DNA of 64,000 nt. Origin: Szabonella alba (GTDB lineage: Bacteria > Pseudomonadota > Alphaproteobacteria > Rhodobacterales > Rhodobacteraceae). The stretch is from the NCBI RefSeq assembly GCF_016765775.1, contig NZ_JAESVN010000001.1, forward strand, positions 434,001 to 498,000. Reading direction: 5' to 3'. Positions 1 to 9,099 of the stretch are shown here, in pieces. Numbering within the stretch: position 1 is the first letter of the stretch; each line of letters opens with the position of its first letter. The notes beneath the pieces were generated by a model that worked only from the letters and a program-made list of their open reading frames with translations, did not search any database and was not told where the DNA came from. The position numbers and the translations under genes were made by a program.

Positions 1-117
1 CATCTTGGCCGTCGCCTTCATGATCTTTTCTGCCAGCTTTTCATTTTCTTTCATACGCTTGGCTAACTCTTCAATGTCTTTCTTCACGTCTTTGTCAAGT
101 TCGACCTTGGGCGCCAT
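1..117 (-). CDS. Partial small charged protein, N-terminal part only
   Basis: A minus-strand gene starts with ATG at 117 and is still open at the left edge, so only 39 codons are visible. The peptide begins MAPKVELDKDVKKDIEEL and is very rich in Lys, Glu and Asp, with no hydrophobic stretch, so it should be a soluble, largely helical protein. A good ribosome binding site (AGGGAG) lies about seven bases before the ATG. The stretch is visibly poorer in GC than its neighbours. It is divergent from purA across a 259-base gap. I do not recognise a family, and the missing C-terminus prevents any functional call. Confidence 0.6.
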   Translation of the reverse strand, partial: MAPKVELDKDVKKDIEELAKRMKENEKLAEKIMKATAKM

Positions 118-317
118 CGTCCACTCCCTGAAAATGTTGCAAGTATCAGCGCCGGCAGTCTAGCATGAAGCGGGTCCCTGCCATAGCGTTCCATGGCACG
201 CGGCAGGGGCGTTGCCACGCGTTGGGGAACACCGTGCTGCCATGCGGCGGCCTTGCGATGCCGGGGCGGATCTGTGCCAGCATACCACGTCCTGATCGGC
301 TGCGACGCGAATCCGGG

Positions 318-364
318 TTTCGCCGCGCGCGCCGGACCGCTATAGGACAGTCGGTTTCAAACCG
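318..364 (+). promoter_or_regulatory. Candidate purA promoter with a small palindrome
   Basis: TTTCGC at 318-323 and TATAGG at 341-346 are 17 bases apart and could be a sigma-70 type promoter for purA, although the -35 is poor. Just downstream, 352-364 is a perfect 6-1-6 palindrome, CGGTTT-C-AAACCG, which ends at the purA ribosome binding site (GAGGAGA, 364-370). The palindrome may be a binding site or a leader hairpin that hides the Shine-Dalgarno. Nothing else in 118-376 looks like a gene. Confidence 0.3.
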
Positions 365-376
365 AGGAGAACGGGC

Positions 377-1669
377 ATGGCCAATGTGGTTGTCGTGGGC
401 GCGCAATGGGGCGATGAGGGCAAGGGCAAGATCGTCGACTGGCTGTCCGAACGCGCCGATGTGATCGCGCGCTTTCAGGGCGGGCACAATGCGGGCCATA
501 CGCTGGTGATCGAGGGCAAGGTCTACAAGCTCAGCCTGCTGCCCTCGGGCATCGTGCGGGGCGGCAAGCTCAGCGTGATCGGCAATGGCGTCGTGCTGGA
601 TCCCTGGCATCTGGTGTCCGAGATCGCCAAGCTGCGCGATCAGGGGGTCGAGATTTCGCCGGATAACCTGCTGATCGCCGAAAACACGTCCCTGATCCTG
701 CCGGTGCATGGTGAATTGGACCGCGCGCGCGAGGCGCAGAATTCGGTGGCCAAGATCGGCACCACCGGTCGCGGTATCGGCCCGGCCTATGAGGACAAGG
801 TGGGGCGCCGCGCGATCCGCGTGGCCGATCTGGCGGATGAGGCAACGCTGGATCTGCGCATCGGGCGGCTGCTGACGCATCACAACGCGCTGCGGGCGGG
901 TCTGGGGCTTGATCCGGTCGATGCTGTGCGGCTGAAATCCGACCTGATGGCGATTGCGCCGCAGGTGCTGCCCTATGCCGCCCCGGTCTGGAAAGTGCTG
1001 ACCGAGGCGCGGCGTGCGGGCAAGCGCATCCTGTTCGAAGGCGCGCAGGGCGCCCTGCTGGATGTCGATTTCGGCACCTATCCCTATGTCACCTCATCCA
1101 ACACACTGGCCGGGCAGGCCGCCACCGGCACCGGGCTGGGGCCGACCGCGATTGATTTCGTTCTGGGCATCGTCAAGGCCTATACGACCCGGGTGGGCGA
1201 AGGTCCGTTTCCGGCCGAACTGCATGATGCCGATGGCGAAAGGCTTGGCACGCGCGGCCATGAATTCGGCACGGTGACGGGGCGCAAGCGGCGCTGCGGC
1301 TGGTTTGACGCGGTGCTGGTGCGCCAGACCTGCGCGACCTCGGGCGTCACCGGTATCGCGCTGACGAAACTGGACGTTCTGGACGGGTTCGAGACGCTGA
1401 AGATCTGTGTCGGCTATGATCTTGACGGCAAGCGGCTGGATTACCTGCCGACGGCCGCCGAGGCGCAGGCCCGCTGCACGCCGATCTATGAAGAACTGGA
1501 AGGCTGGAGCGAGTCGACCGAAGGCGCGCGGTCCTGGGCCGACCTTCCCGGTGCTGCGGTCAAATATGTGCGCCGGATCGAGGAACTGATCCAATGCCCG
1601 GTTGCCCTGCTGTCGACCTCACCCGAGCGTGACGACACGATCCTCGTCACCGATCCTTTCTCGGACTGA
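377..1669 (+). CDS. purA: Adenylosuccinate synthetase
   Basis: PurA joins IMP and aspartate using GTP to make adenylosuccinate, the first step from IMP to AMP, in the cytosol. The GTP-binding loop [11 protein letters not shown] (residues 8-18) and GGHNAGHT (35-42), with the catalytic His, are at the N-terminus. [13 protein letters not shown] follows from residue 129, and GTVTGRKRR lies near 300. At 430 residues it is the standard bacterial length with no gaps. The ATG is placed seven bases after GAGGAGA. A small DUF2842 gene follows 36 bases after the stop and probably shares the transcript. Confidence 0.98.
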   Translation: MANVVVVGAQWGDEGKGKIVDWLSERADVIARFQGGHNAGHTLVIEGKVYKLSLLPSGIVRGGKLSVIGNGVVLDPWHLVSEIAKLRDQGVEISPDNLLIAENTSLILPVHGELDRAREAQNSVAKIGTTGRGIGPAYEDKVGRRAIRVADLADEATLDLRIGRLLTHHNALRAGLGLDPVDAVRLKSDLMAIAPQVLPYAAPVWKVLTEARRAGKRILFEGAQGALLDVDFGTYPYVTSSNTLAGQAATGTGLGPTAIDFVLGIVKAYTTRVGEGPFPAELHDADGERLGTRGHEFGTVTGRKRRCGWFDAVLVRQTCATSGVTGIALTKLDVLDGFETLKICVGYDLDGKRLDYLPTAAEAQARCTPIYEELEGWSESTEGARSWADLPGAAVKYVRRIEELIQCPVALLSTSPERDDTILVTDPFSD

Positions 1670-1705
1670 TCCCCCGGACTGATTCCCTCGACGGAGGCAA
1701 GGCGC

Positions 1706-1963
1706 ATGGCACTCAGCTACAAGGCAAGACGGCGCTGGTCCCTGATCATCCTGCTGGTGGGCTTGCCGCTTTATATCGTGGTAGCGGTCACGCTGGTCAA
1801 TCTGCTGGACCGCCCCCCGATCTGGGCGGAATTCCTGATCTATGTGGGATTGGGCTTTCTGTGGATGCTGCCCTTCAAATATGTGTTTCGCGGGGTCGGG
1901 CAGGCCGATCCCGATGCGGAGCCGGATGCAGGGCAGAAACCAAAGGAAAAGGCCGGGAACTGA
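1706..1963 (+). CDS. DUF2842 family small membrane protein
   Basis: This 85-residue protein has a basic N-terminus (YKARRRW) and two hydrophobic segments, about residues 11-32 and 42-60, followed by a hydrophilic Asp/Glu/Lys tail. Length, topology and position behind purA match DUF2842, a family of unknown function common in Rhodobacterales. It lies 36 bases after purA with a ribosome binding site (GGAGGC) before the ATG. The stop codon lies inside the loop of the hairpin that ends the transcript. Function unknown; an inner-membrane location is inferred from the helices. Confidence 0.85.
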   Translation: MALSYKARRRWSLIILLVGLPLYIVVAVTLVNLLDRPPIWAEFLIYVGLGFLWMLPFKYVFRGVGQADPDAEPDAGQKPKEKAGN

Positions 1964-1980
1964 TCCCGGCCTTTAGCATT
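1948..1980. terminator. Bidirectional terminator between DUF2842 gene and the Ala/Glu/Lys-repeat gene
   Basis: AAAGGCCGGG (1948-1957) pairs perfectly with CCCGGCCTTT (1965-1974) around a seven-base loop that contains the TGA of the DUF2842 gene. The arms end in A/T runs on both sides, so it can serve plus-strand transcription from purA and minus-strand transcription of the convergent gene ending at 2015. Confidence 0.75.
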
Positions 1981-2014
1981 TCGCGGATCCCGCATCGCCT
2001 GCGGGGCAGGCGGA

Positions 2015-4669
2015 TCACTCTGCGCTGTCCCCTTCGATCAGCTTGCGGCCCTCGGCCAGTGCCGGCGCATCGGCGTTCAGCGCGAATTGACCGCGGCCGA
2101 CCTTTTCGATCCGGCCTTCCCGCAGCAGCACACCGAACACGCTCAGCATGTCCTCGCGCCGATCGGCCAGTTCGGGGCGCAGTTGCGTGACATGCCGCAC
2201 GATATGCGGGCGCGTCATGCTGTCCTGTCCTTCGGCGCAATGGGCATAGGCGGCGGCGGCCTCCAGCAGTTCGGGCAGGCTGATCGCCCCCAGACCTTCG
2301 GCAAAACCGGCGAAATCCAGTTGCGGATCGAAGATCGTGCCGATTTCCGCACCGGACAGGGCCTGTTCCTCGTCCTCCTCGAAATCCTCCTTGGCCATCT
2401 GCATGGCAAGATTGCCCGCGCCCATCACACGATGTGGGCGCATCGGTGTCACCATGGGGGCGGCTGACGTGTCCTCGGCGGCGGGCCGGGATGCAGGCCG
2501 GTCGATGCGCTGCTCCGAGACCAGAACCAGCGGCGCGGGACGTTCAACAGGCGGGGCGACCGGCTGATCGCCAGGCTGTGCGGCGCGCGGGCGCATTGCC
2601 CGTTCAAGATCGGTGCGATAGGGGCTGATCCGGGATTCGTCGCTGGGGCGTCTGGTGTCCAGACCGGCCTTGCGATCCGCCACCGTGGTGGCAACCGCCG
2701 CCTTCAGATGAGCGATGGCCGAAAGGCGGCGGCGGTTCTCGGGTCCGTCCAGTTCGGTATTCGTCTGGTCGATCAGCCGCTTGACCGAGGCATCCTCATC
2801 CTGTGCTGCATCCGGGCGGGGGCGGCGCGGCATCACCGGGCGGCGGGGCTGCACCGGGGCCTGTGCGGCGCTTTCATCGCCGGCCAGCGGTTCGGCCGGT
2901 GCCGGGCTGTCGGCAACCGGCGGCAGCGCATCGGGCCGGGTCGGGGCATCGGGCCGGGCCGGGGCATCGACACGGCGGATGCGGATGACGCGCGCGCGCG
3001 CCCGCTTGGCCCGGGCCATCAGGCTTGCGGCATCCTGCGGGGCGTCGCCCGTTCCGGCATTGTCCGTGTCGGTACCGTCTCCATCTGCGTGATCGGTGCC
3101 TGCGGTATCCGGGGCCGCTTCGGCCTCGGTTGCGCGATGATCCGCTGCTTCGGTACGGGCAGTGGCCGGGGGCAGGGCGGCGGACAGATCCGCCACCGGT
3201 TCCGGCGTGTCGTCCGGTGTGGTCGTGATCTCCCCGGTTGCCTGCAGCAGCTTGGCATCGGGAGTGGCGCCATCAAGATCCTGCTCTGCCGTCTCTGCCC
3301 CGGCTGTCGCCGCGTCTTCAGCCGGTTCCATTGCGATGGTCAGCGGATCCTCGCCCTGATCGGTCGCGAAATCCTCGCCGAAGGAGGTTGGCACAAGCGC
3401 GGCTTCGGGCAGGCCGGATCCGACATCGGCGGGGCCAGCGGTCAGGTCTGCGACCAGATCGCTGTCGGCCTCCGCCTTATCCTTGATAGCGCCATCCGCC
3501 GCCTGCGCTGCGGCATCTTCCGGAGCGGGGGGGGGGCTGTCCGGGGTGTCGGTCAGGAACTGTGCCAGCAGCGCCGCCTCTTCGGCCGCGTCACTGTCAG
3601 CCTCGTCGTTGTCGGCCTCCGCCCCGGCAGAGGTCGGCAGCGACAAGGCGGGGGCGGTTGCCGGGGCGTTCTTGGCCCCGGTCGTCTCTGCGCCGTCATC
3701 GGCATCAATGGCGGCCATTCGTTCGATTTCCGCTGCGGCTTCGGCGGCCAGCCTGTCCGCCTTGGCCTGCGCTTCGGCAACCCGCGCCTTCTCGGCGGCA
3801 AGCCGTTCCGCCTCGGCCTGTTCAGTCGCGAGGCGCTCGGCTTCGGCTTTCTCGGCGGCAAGGCGGCCAGCCTCGGCCTGTTCAGCCGCGACGCGTTCCG
3901 CTTCCGCCTTCTCGGCAGCAAGGCGTTCGGCTTCAGCCTGTTCAGCCGCGATGCGTTCAGCTTCCGCCTTTTCAGCGGCAAGACGTTCTGCCTCGGCCTG
4001 TTCCGCTGCGATGCGTTCGGCTTCGGCCTTCACGGTGGCAAGGCGGTCAGCCTCATCCGGTCCGTCACTTGCGGCGGTTTCGGCTTCCTCGATCTCGGCG
4101 GCGGCCAGCATCGCGGCAAGGTTTTGCGGCGGTCGCGTGGTTTCGCCCGAGGCGCGCGACACAGTTACGGCCTGACGCAGGCGTTGCAGTTTGGCGGCCA
4201 CGCTGTCGCTGACCGCCCCCGCCTGCGTGGCCGTGGGCCCTGCTTCCGTCTGCTGTCCCTGCGGCGTGGCCGGTGCGGGGTCGGCCTTCTGCCTTGCGGC
4301 AAGACTGGCCATCGGGGCAACCATCGAATCGTCTGGCGCTTGCGGCGGGGCGGGGCGGGGCGCCGGGGTGCTGCCTGCGGCCTGACCCTCAGCGCCTGCG
4401 CGCAGCACGACACCGTTTTCCTCAACCCGGGCCTCGACGCGGCGCTGCACCTCACGTTCCGCGATCCGGTGCAGCATCGCGGCATCGGGCTGCGGCGGTT
4501 CGGCCCCGAAATACCGGTCATCCGCTGCCAGATCCCGGAAATATTCCGCAATCGCCTTCATCGTGTTGAACGGATCGTCGAACCCTTCCAGAGTGCAGGA
4601 AAAGGTGCCGTAGGAAACCGTCAGGATCTTGCTCGCTCCGACCATCGGATACTCGCTTTCTATGAACAT
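2015..4669 (-). CDS. Large hypothetical protein with a decapeptide Ala/Glu/Lys repeat
   Basis: The 884-residue product has three parts. Residues about 10-95 form a compact conserved-looking N-terminal domain ([20 protein letters not shown]). Residues about 205-318 are ten-residue repeats of the type [10 protein letters not shown] / [10 protein letters not shown] that predict a long charged helix or coiled coil. A long acidic, Pro/Ala-rich linker follows. From about 730 to the end a second ordered domain ends in a winged-helix-like stretch ([23 protein letters not shown]). There is no signal peptide. The likely start is ATG 4669, though the Met nine codons in (MVGASK) is also possible. It is divergent from thiN. 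I know similar uncharacterised proteins only as a Rhodobacterales type; the function is unknown, and a cytosolic scaffold is a guess. Confidence 0.8.
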   Translation of the reverse strand: MFIESEYPMVGASKILTVSYGTFSCTLEGFDDPFNTMKAIAEYFRDLAADDRYFGAEPPQPDAAMLHRIAEREVQRRVEARVEENGVVLRAGAEGQAAGSTPAPRPAPPQAPDDSMVAPMASLAARQKADPAPATPQGQQTEAGPTATQAGAVSDSVAAKLQRLRQAVTVSRASGETTRPPQNLAAMLAAAEIEEAETAASDGPDEADRLATVKAEAERIAAEQAEAERLAAEKAEAERIAAEQAEAERLAAEKAEAERVAAEQAEAGRLAAEKAEAERLATEQAEAERLAAEKARVAEAQAKADRLAAEAAAEIERMAAIDADDGAETTGAKNAPATAPALSLPTSAGAEADNDEADSDAAEEAALLAQFLTDTPDSPPPAPEDAAAQAADGAIKDKAEADSDLVADLTAGPADVGSGLPEAALVPTSFGEDFATDQGEDPLTIAMEPAEDAATAGAETAEQDLDGATPDAKLLQATGEITTTPDDTPEPVADLSAALPPATARTEAADHRATEAEAAPDTAGTDHADGDGTDTDNAGTGDAPQDAASLMARAKRARARVIRIRRVDAPARPDAPTRPDALPPVADSPAPAEPLAGDESAAQAPVQPRRPVMPRRPRPDAAQDEDASVKRLIDQTNTELDGPENRRRLSAIAHLKAAVATTVADRKAGLDTRRPSDESRISPYRTDLERAMRPRAAQPGDQPVAPPVERPAPLVLVSEQRIDRPASRPAAEDTSAAPMVTPMRPHRVMGAGNLAMQMAKEDFEEDEEQALSGAEIGTIFDPQLDFAGFAEGLGAISLPELLEAAAAYAHCAEGQDSMTRPHIVRHVTQLRPELADRREDMLSVFGVLLREGRIEKVGRGQFALNADAPALAEGRKLIEGDSAE
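3716..4057 (-). repeat. 30-bp tandem repeat encoding AAE(K/Q)AEAER(L/I)
   Basis: About nine to ten consecutive copies of a 30-base unit lie inside the gene ending at 2015. Position 4 of the decapeptide alternates Lys and Gln between successive copies, so the DNA can also be read as a 60-base higher-order unit. The array is in frame and uninterrupted; its ends degrade into diverged copies. Such arrays can change length by slippage or recombination. Confidence 0.9.
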
Positions 4670-4783
4670 GTGCCGAGATATCGCCTCGATGCCTGTTCAA
4701 TTCCGTGGACAGATAGAGGTAATTTGAAGGATTGATTGTGTCCAGCGTGACGGATTGTGCCTTAATTGGAAAACAGTATCACC

Positions 4784-5455
4784 ATGATTCTTCCGATTGT
4801 TGAGGTCACCGGCGGGGCCACCCTGCTGGCGGGCGGTCCGGTGCGGCGCGGTGATCTGCAGGCGGGGCTGGCGCTGGCGCCCGATCTGGTCGCTGTCGAT
4901 GGCGGCGCCGATCACGCGCTGCGCCTGGGCCACGAACCCCGGGCCGTCATCGGCGATATGGATTCGATCTCGGATGCGGCGCGGCAGCGGCTGGCGGGGC
5001 GGATCCATGTGATTGCCGAACAGGACAGCACCGATTTCGAAAAGGCGCTGTCACGGATCCGGGCGCGATTCGTGCTGGCGCTTGGCTGTCTGGGCGGGCG
5101 GGTCGATCATGAACTGGCGGTCTTTTCGGCGCTAGTTCAGCAGCAGGAGGCGCCGCCCTGCCTGCTGGTGGGCGCGCAGGATGTGGTCTTTGCCGCCCCT
5201 GCCGGACGCCCGATCCGGCTGCCTCTGCGTTCGGGGGACCGGGTCAGCCTGTTCCCCATGGCGCCGGTCACCGGCCTGTCCGAAGGGCTGCGCTGGCCGA
5301 TCCGGGGGCTGGATCTGCGCCCGGATGGTCGGGTGGGAACCTCGAACGCAGCGACGGGTCCGGTTCATCTGCGTTTTGATGCGGCCGGAATGCTGGTGAT
5401 CCTGCCGCGCAACCGGTTGAAAGCGGCGTTCAGCGCGTTGGTGTCGGGGGACTGA
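4784..5455 (+). CDS. thiN: Thiamine diphosphokinase
   Basis: The enzyme transfers a pyrophosphate from ATP to thiamine to make the cofactor TPP in the cytosol. At 223 residues it has the size of the thiN/TPK1 family, with the acidic motif GDMDS (57-61) after VDGGADHAL, and STDFEKAL (82-89), which bind the metal-ATP and thiamine. I chose ATG 4784; an in-frame TTG at 4766 would add six residues, and neither has a strong ribosome binding site. The C-terminus overlaps the convergent EamA gene by 26 bases. No other thiamine gene is nearby. Confidence 0.9.
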   Translation: MILPIVEVTGGATLLAGGPVRRGDLQAGLALAPDLVAVDGGADHALRLGHEPRAVIGDMDSISDAARQRLAGRIHVIAEQDSTDFEKALSRIRARFVLALGCLGGRVDHELAVFSALVQQQEAPPCLLVGAQDVVFAAPAGRPIRLPLRSGDRVSLFPMAPVTGLSEGLRWPIRGLDLRPDGRVGTSNAATGPVHLRFDAAGMLVILPRNRLKAAFSALVSGD

Positions 5456-6374
5456 CACGCGCGCGCATGCTGACCCGTTCACGGTGGATGACGTAAAGCC
5501 CCGAGGCGGAAATCACGATGATCCCGGCCCATGTCATCAGGTTGGGGAAATCCCCGAAAATCGCATAGCCAAGCGCCACGGCCATCACGATCTCCAGATA
5601 ATGCAGCGGGGCCAGCGTTGCTGAAGGCGCGAATTTCAGCGCATAGGTCATGCACATATGGCTGATCGAGGCCCAGAAACCGACACCGAGCAGCCAGAGC
5701 CATTCAAGGCCAACCGGATCGGTCCAGCCGATGCTGGCAATGGGGCCCCCATCCAGCAGCCAGATCAGCGGCAGGATCATGACCGACCCGGCCACGGCGG
5801 TGTGCAACTGCATCGCGACCGGATGCATCCCGCGCGACATCGACCGCGTGATCAGCATGTAGAAGGCAAAGGCAAAGGCCGTGCCCAGCGGAAAGACCGC
5901 GACCCAGCCAAAGGCCGCAATCGAGGGCTGGATCACCAGAAGGGCGCCGCCGAACCCCACGGCCGAGGCCGCAATCCGGCGCGGCCCGACCTCATCGCCG
6001 AAGAGGATCGAGCCGAGGATCAGCAGGATGAACGGCTCGACAAAGGCGATGGCCAGCGCATCGGCAATCGGCATCACCGTCACGGCGGCGACAAAGCAAT
6101 AGGTCGAGACGATCAGGAAGATCGCGCGCAGCACGACCAGCCCGGCCATGCGCGGGGACATGCCCCAGCCAAGCCCCATCCACCAGATGACAGGCAGCAT
6201 CAGCACGGCCTGCACGACAAAACGCGCCGCGACGATCTGGCCAACCGGCAGGGTCTGCGCCGCCAGTTTCGACGAGACATCCAGAAGCGGCGCCAGCGCG
6301 CAAAAGGCAATCATCAGCGCCACACCCGGAAGGATGCGGTCGGTCGAGGGCATAAGGGCGGGCGCGCTTGTCAT
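5430..6374 (-). CDS. EamA/DMT-family transporter
   Basis: This 314-residue protein has about ten hydrophobic helices in two homologous halves, as in drug/metabolite transporters of the EamA (RhaT/YdcZ-like) type. The first helix starts near residue 16 (LPGVALMIAFCALAP). The second half (after about 160) begins FAFYMLITRSMSRG. These proteins export or import small metabolites across the inner membrane; the substrate cannot be read from sequence. ATG 6374 is preferred because it lies directly before the first helix. An upstream ATG at 6443 would give an unusual Arg-rich extension. The 3' end overlaps thiN tail to tail. Confidence 0.85.
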   Translation of the reverse strand: MTSAPALMPSTDRILPGVALMIAFCALAPLLDVSSKLAAQTLPVGQIVAARFVVQAVLMLPVIWWMGLGWGMSPRMAGLVVLRAIFLIVSTYCFVAAVTVMPIADALAIAFVEPFILLILGSILFGDEVGPRRIAASAVGFGGALLVIQPSIAAFGWVAVFPLGTAFAFAFYMLITRSMSRGMHPVAMQLHTAVAGSVMILPLIWLLDGGPIASIGWTDPVGLEWLWLLGVGFWASISHMCMTYALKFAPSATLAPLHYLEIVMAVALGYAIFGDFPNLMTWAGIIVISASGLYVIHRERVSMRARVSPPTPTR

Positions 6375-6570
6375 GACAAAATCCGTAGCCGCGCCGCCAT
6401 GCCGGGTCCAGCCCGGATTTACTCTGATGAAAGATTTTCGCATCTGGTCCGGAGGCAAGCCGTCCCGCGCCCGCCTTTGCCCAGTCGTCCGGTGCTTTGC
6501 CCCGGGCTTCGCGACATTGCAGAGCGGGCAGGGTCCGACTAGGGTCTTCCCGGTCTAATGAAAGGTGCCC

Positions 6571-7254
6571 ATGCTGATCCTGCCCGCCCAGAGACTTGTC
6601 GTGCTGGAGGTCCCCAAGACCGGCTCGCTTGCGCTGCGCGCGATGCTGGAGCCGTTCTCGGCCGAGGCTGACCTGGCCCCCAAGGCCCCGCGCCATATCC
6701 GGGCCGAGGCCTTTGACCAGCGGTTCCGCACCGATGTCGAAGCGGCGCTTGGCGGGCCGGTGGAACTTGTGGCCGTGTTGCGCGAACCGCTGCGCCGCCT
6801 GCAAAGCTGGTATCGCTATCGCCGCCGCGAACAGGTTTCCGATTCGACGGTCAGCACCCGGGCGGTCAGCTTCAACGATTTCGTCACCGAATATCTGGCC
6901 CCGAAGCGGCCTGACCGGGCAAGGCTGGGGCGGCAGGACCGTTTCGTCGGCTGGGACGGCGCGCGCGCGCTGGTCGATCACCTGTTCGATTATCGCCGCA
7001 CCGATCTTCTGGTCGATTTCCTCTCACAGCGCATGGCGCAGCCCCTGCGCATGCCGCTGCGCAATATCAGCCCCGATGATGACATGGCCGATTACACGCT
7101 TGACGAAGCGGTGCTGACGCGGCTTTTGAAGCGCAACAGCGCCGAATTCGCGCTGTATTCGGCGGTGCGTGAGGCGGGCCATATGCGGTCGGCACCCGGG
7201 GAGCCGGAAAGTTCCGGGACGGCTCAGCCCCCGGATGCGGGGCGCGTGCCGTAA
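6571..7254 (+). CDS. Sulfotransferase-family protein
   Basis: The 227-residue protein starts with a short strand and the loop VPKTGS (residues 14-19), which resembles the 5'-phosphosulfate loop of PAPS-dependent sulfotransferases. LREPLRRLQSWY (about 70-81) resembles the 3'-phosphate motif (R-x-P...S-x-Y). Such proteins would move sulfate from PAPS to a hydroxyl or amine; the acceptor is unknown. ATG 6571 is preceded by AAAGG; GTG 6565 would add two residues. The 3' end overlaps the convergent PNPOx-like gene by 31 bases. Family assignment is moderate, because only the two nucleotide motifs are clear. Confidence 0.65.
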   Translation: MLILPAQRLVVLEVPKTGSLALRAMLEPFSAEADLAPKAPRHIRAEAFDQRFRTDVEAALGGPVELVAVLREPLRRLQSWYRYRRREQVSDSTVSTRAVSFNDFVTEYLAPKRPDRARLGRQDRFVGWDGARALVDHLFDYRRTDLLVDFLSQRMAQPLRMPLRNISPDDDMADYTLDEAVLTRLLKRNSAEFALYSAVREAGHMRSAPGEPESSGTAQPPDAGRVP

Positions 7255-7691
7255 AGGCGATGCGCCTCGGCCACGCGCTCGGCCTCGCTGCGGTCGGGGA
7301 AATGCCGATAGCTGGGGGCGAGGATCGGAACGGCGCGCTGCACTTTCACCGACAGAAGATGCCGCACCGGATAGGCGCTGCCCGCCATGCGCAGCACTTC
7401 GGCGCCAAGATCGGCAAAGTGCGGCTCCCCGGGGGCGATCACCTCGGCCTGGCCAGTCAGTTTCCAGCCGCGCTGACGGAAAATGTCGATCAGGCTGACG
7501 CAGACCTTCGGGTTCTGGCGGATGTTGCGCAGGCTGCCGGCCGAGGCGATTTCGGCGATCATCACCCGGTCGGCGCCATGGGGGGCGAAAATCTCCTTGG
7601 GGCTGACACTGGGCTGGCCATCGGCATCCACCGTGGCCAGCCAGCACAGCACCGCCTGCGCCATATCGGCGCGGATCTCATCCGTCAGCAT
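7224..7691 (-). CDS. Pyridoxamine 5'-phosphate oxidase-like flavin protein
   Basis: The 155-residue protein has the split-barrel pattern of the PNPOx-like family: an N-terminal helix, then CWLATVDADGQPSVSPKE and MIAEIASAGSLRNIRQNPKVCVSLID, the usual strand-loop-strand run that binds FMN or F420. It is too short and lacks the C-terminal signature of true PdxH, so it should not be called pyridoxine oxidase. The substrate is unknown. It lies downstream of the serine ammonia-lyase gene start region on the opposite face, 21 bases from that gene's stop, and could be co-transcribed with it. Confidence 0.8.
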   Translation of the reverse strand: MLTDEIRADMAQAVLCWLATVDADGQPSVSPKEIFAPHGADRVMIAEIASAGSLRNIRQNPKVCVSLIDIFRQRGWKLTGQAEVIAPGEPHFADLGAEVLRMAGSAYPVRHLLSVKVQRAVPILAPSYRHFPDRSEAERVAEAHRLYGTRPASGG

Positions 7692-7712
7692 CTCACCCCC
7701 TCTGCGCGCCGC

Positions 7713-9092
7713 TCAGCAATTCGGTACATTGACGGCAAGGCCGCCAAGGCTGGTTTCCTTGTATTTCTCGTTCATGTCGCGGCCGGTCTGGCGCATGGTC
7801 TCGATACAGGCATCAAGGCTGACCAGGTGCTGCCCGTCACCGCGAAGCGCCAGCGAGGCCGCCGAAACCGCCTTGATCGCGCCCAGTCCGTTGCGCTCGA
7901 TGCAAGGCACCTGCACCAGACCCTTAACCGGGTCGCAGGTCATGCCCAGATGATGTTCCAGCGCGATCTCGGCGGCGTTTTCCACCTGTTCGGGCGTACC
8001 GCCCAGCACCGCCGCCAGCCCCGCCGCCGCCATGGCCGCCGCCGAACCGACCTCGGCCTGACAGCCGCATTCCGCGCCCGAAATACTGGCATTGTGCTTG
8101 CACAGCCCCCCGATTGCGGCGGCGGTCAGCAGAAATTCCCCGACGCGGGCCTGTGAGGCCCCGGGCACATGGTCCAGCCAGTAGCGGATCACCGCAGGCA
8201 CCACCCCCGCCGCGCCATTGGTGGGCGCGGTCACGACCTGTCCGCCTGCAGCGTTTTCCTCGTTCACAGCCATGGCATAAAGGCTCATCCAGTCATTGAT
8301 GACATGGGGAGGCGTCATGTTCAGGCCCCGCTCGGCCATCAGCTTTTCGTGGATGCCTTTGGCGCGCCTGCGCACCTTCAGCCCGCCGGGCAGGATGCCG
8401 CTGCCTTCCATCCCCCGCGAAATGCAACCGTTCATCACCTCCCAGATCCGGGCAATGCCCTTGTCCAACTCGGCGGCGCTGCGGAATTTCAGCTCATTGG
8501 CGCGTTTCATCGCGGCGATGGACAGGCCCGAGGCGCGCGCCATCTCCAGCATCGCGGCGGCGCTGTCGAACGGATGGGGCACGGCGGCGGGGGCGGATTT
8601 GCGCGCCTCGGTCGAGGCGGCAAGGTCCTTGTCGGTCAGCACGAAGCCGCCCCCGATGGAATAATAGGTTTCCTCAAGGATCACATCGCCCTGCGCATCG
8701 GTGGCGCGCAGGACCATGCCATTGGCATGACCGGGCAGGTTGGGGCCATAGTCGAAAACCAGATCGGTCGCCGGATCGAAGGCCAGCGGCCCGATCCCCG
8801 GGGCGTCGATGGATTTGGTTGCGCGGATCGCAGCAAGGGCGGCCTCGGCGGCCTCGGGGTCATAGGTCGCGGGGGAAAACCCTGCCAGACCCAGAATCGT
8901 GGCGCGGTCGGTGGCATGACCGACCCCGGTGAAGGCGAGCGAGCCATGCAGCGTCGCGCGCAGCCCCTGCGCCCGGAACGGCGAGTTGCGCAGCCGGTCC
9001 AGAAACATCCCCCCCGCGACCATCGGCCCCATCGTATGGCTGGAGGAGGGGCCAATCCCCACCTTGAACATGTCGAATACGGACAGAAACAT
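7713..9092 (-). CDS. sdaA: L-serine ammonia-lyase, single-chain iron-sulfur type
   Basis: Deaminates L-serine to pyruvate and ammonia in the cytosol with a 4Fe-4S cluster as Lewis acid. The 459-residue chain has the beta domain first ([10 protein letters not shown], residues 14-23) and the alpha domain after about 175. The likely cluster cysteines are C344 (in SGAECGC), C386 (TCDP) and C397 (QVPC). The last residue is Cys459, as in the Legionella enzyme, where a C-terminal Cys reaches into the active site and caps the cluster. I chose ATG 9092 over an upstream in-frame codon because GAGG precedes it and the family starts [10 protein letters not shown]. The GST gene stop lies eight bases upstream, so the two are one transcript. 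Confidence 0.95.
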   Translation of the reverse strand: MFLSVFDMFKVGIGPSSSHTMGPMVAGGMFLDRLRNSPFRAQGLRATLHGSLAFTGVGHATDRATILGLAGFSPATYDPEAAEAALAAIRATKSIDAPGIGPLAFDPATDLVFDYGPNLPGHANGMVLRATDAQGDVILEETYYSIGGGFVLTDKDLAASTEARKSAPAAVPHPFDSAAAMLEMARASGLSIAAMKRANELKFRSAAELDKGIARIWEVMNGCISRGMEGSGILPGGLKVRRRAKGIHEKLMAERGLNMTPPHVINDWMSLYAMAVNEENAAGGQVVTAPTNGAAGVVPAVIRYWLDHVPGASQARVGEFLLTAAAIGGLCKHNASISGAECGCQAEVGSAAAMAAAGLAAVLGGTPEQVENAAEIALEHHLGMTCDPVKGLVQVPCIERNGLGAIKAVSAASLALRGDGQHLVSLDACIETMRQTGRDMNEKYKETSLGGLAVNVPNC

Positions 9093-9099
9093 CTGAACC

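Noticed and set aside
2708-4735. A 675-codon plus-strand frame opposite the Ala/Glu/Lys-repeat gene
   Set aside because: It lies antisense to a gene with clear domains and repeats. Its product is Arg/Gly/Cys/Leu-rich low-complexity sequence without any motif, as expected from the complement of GC-rich codons.
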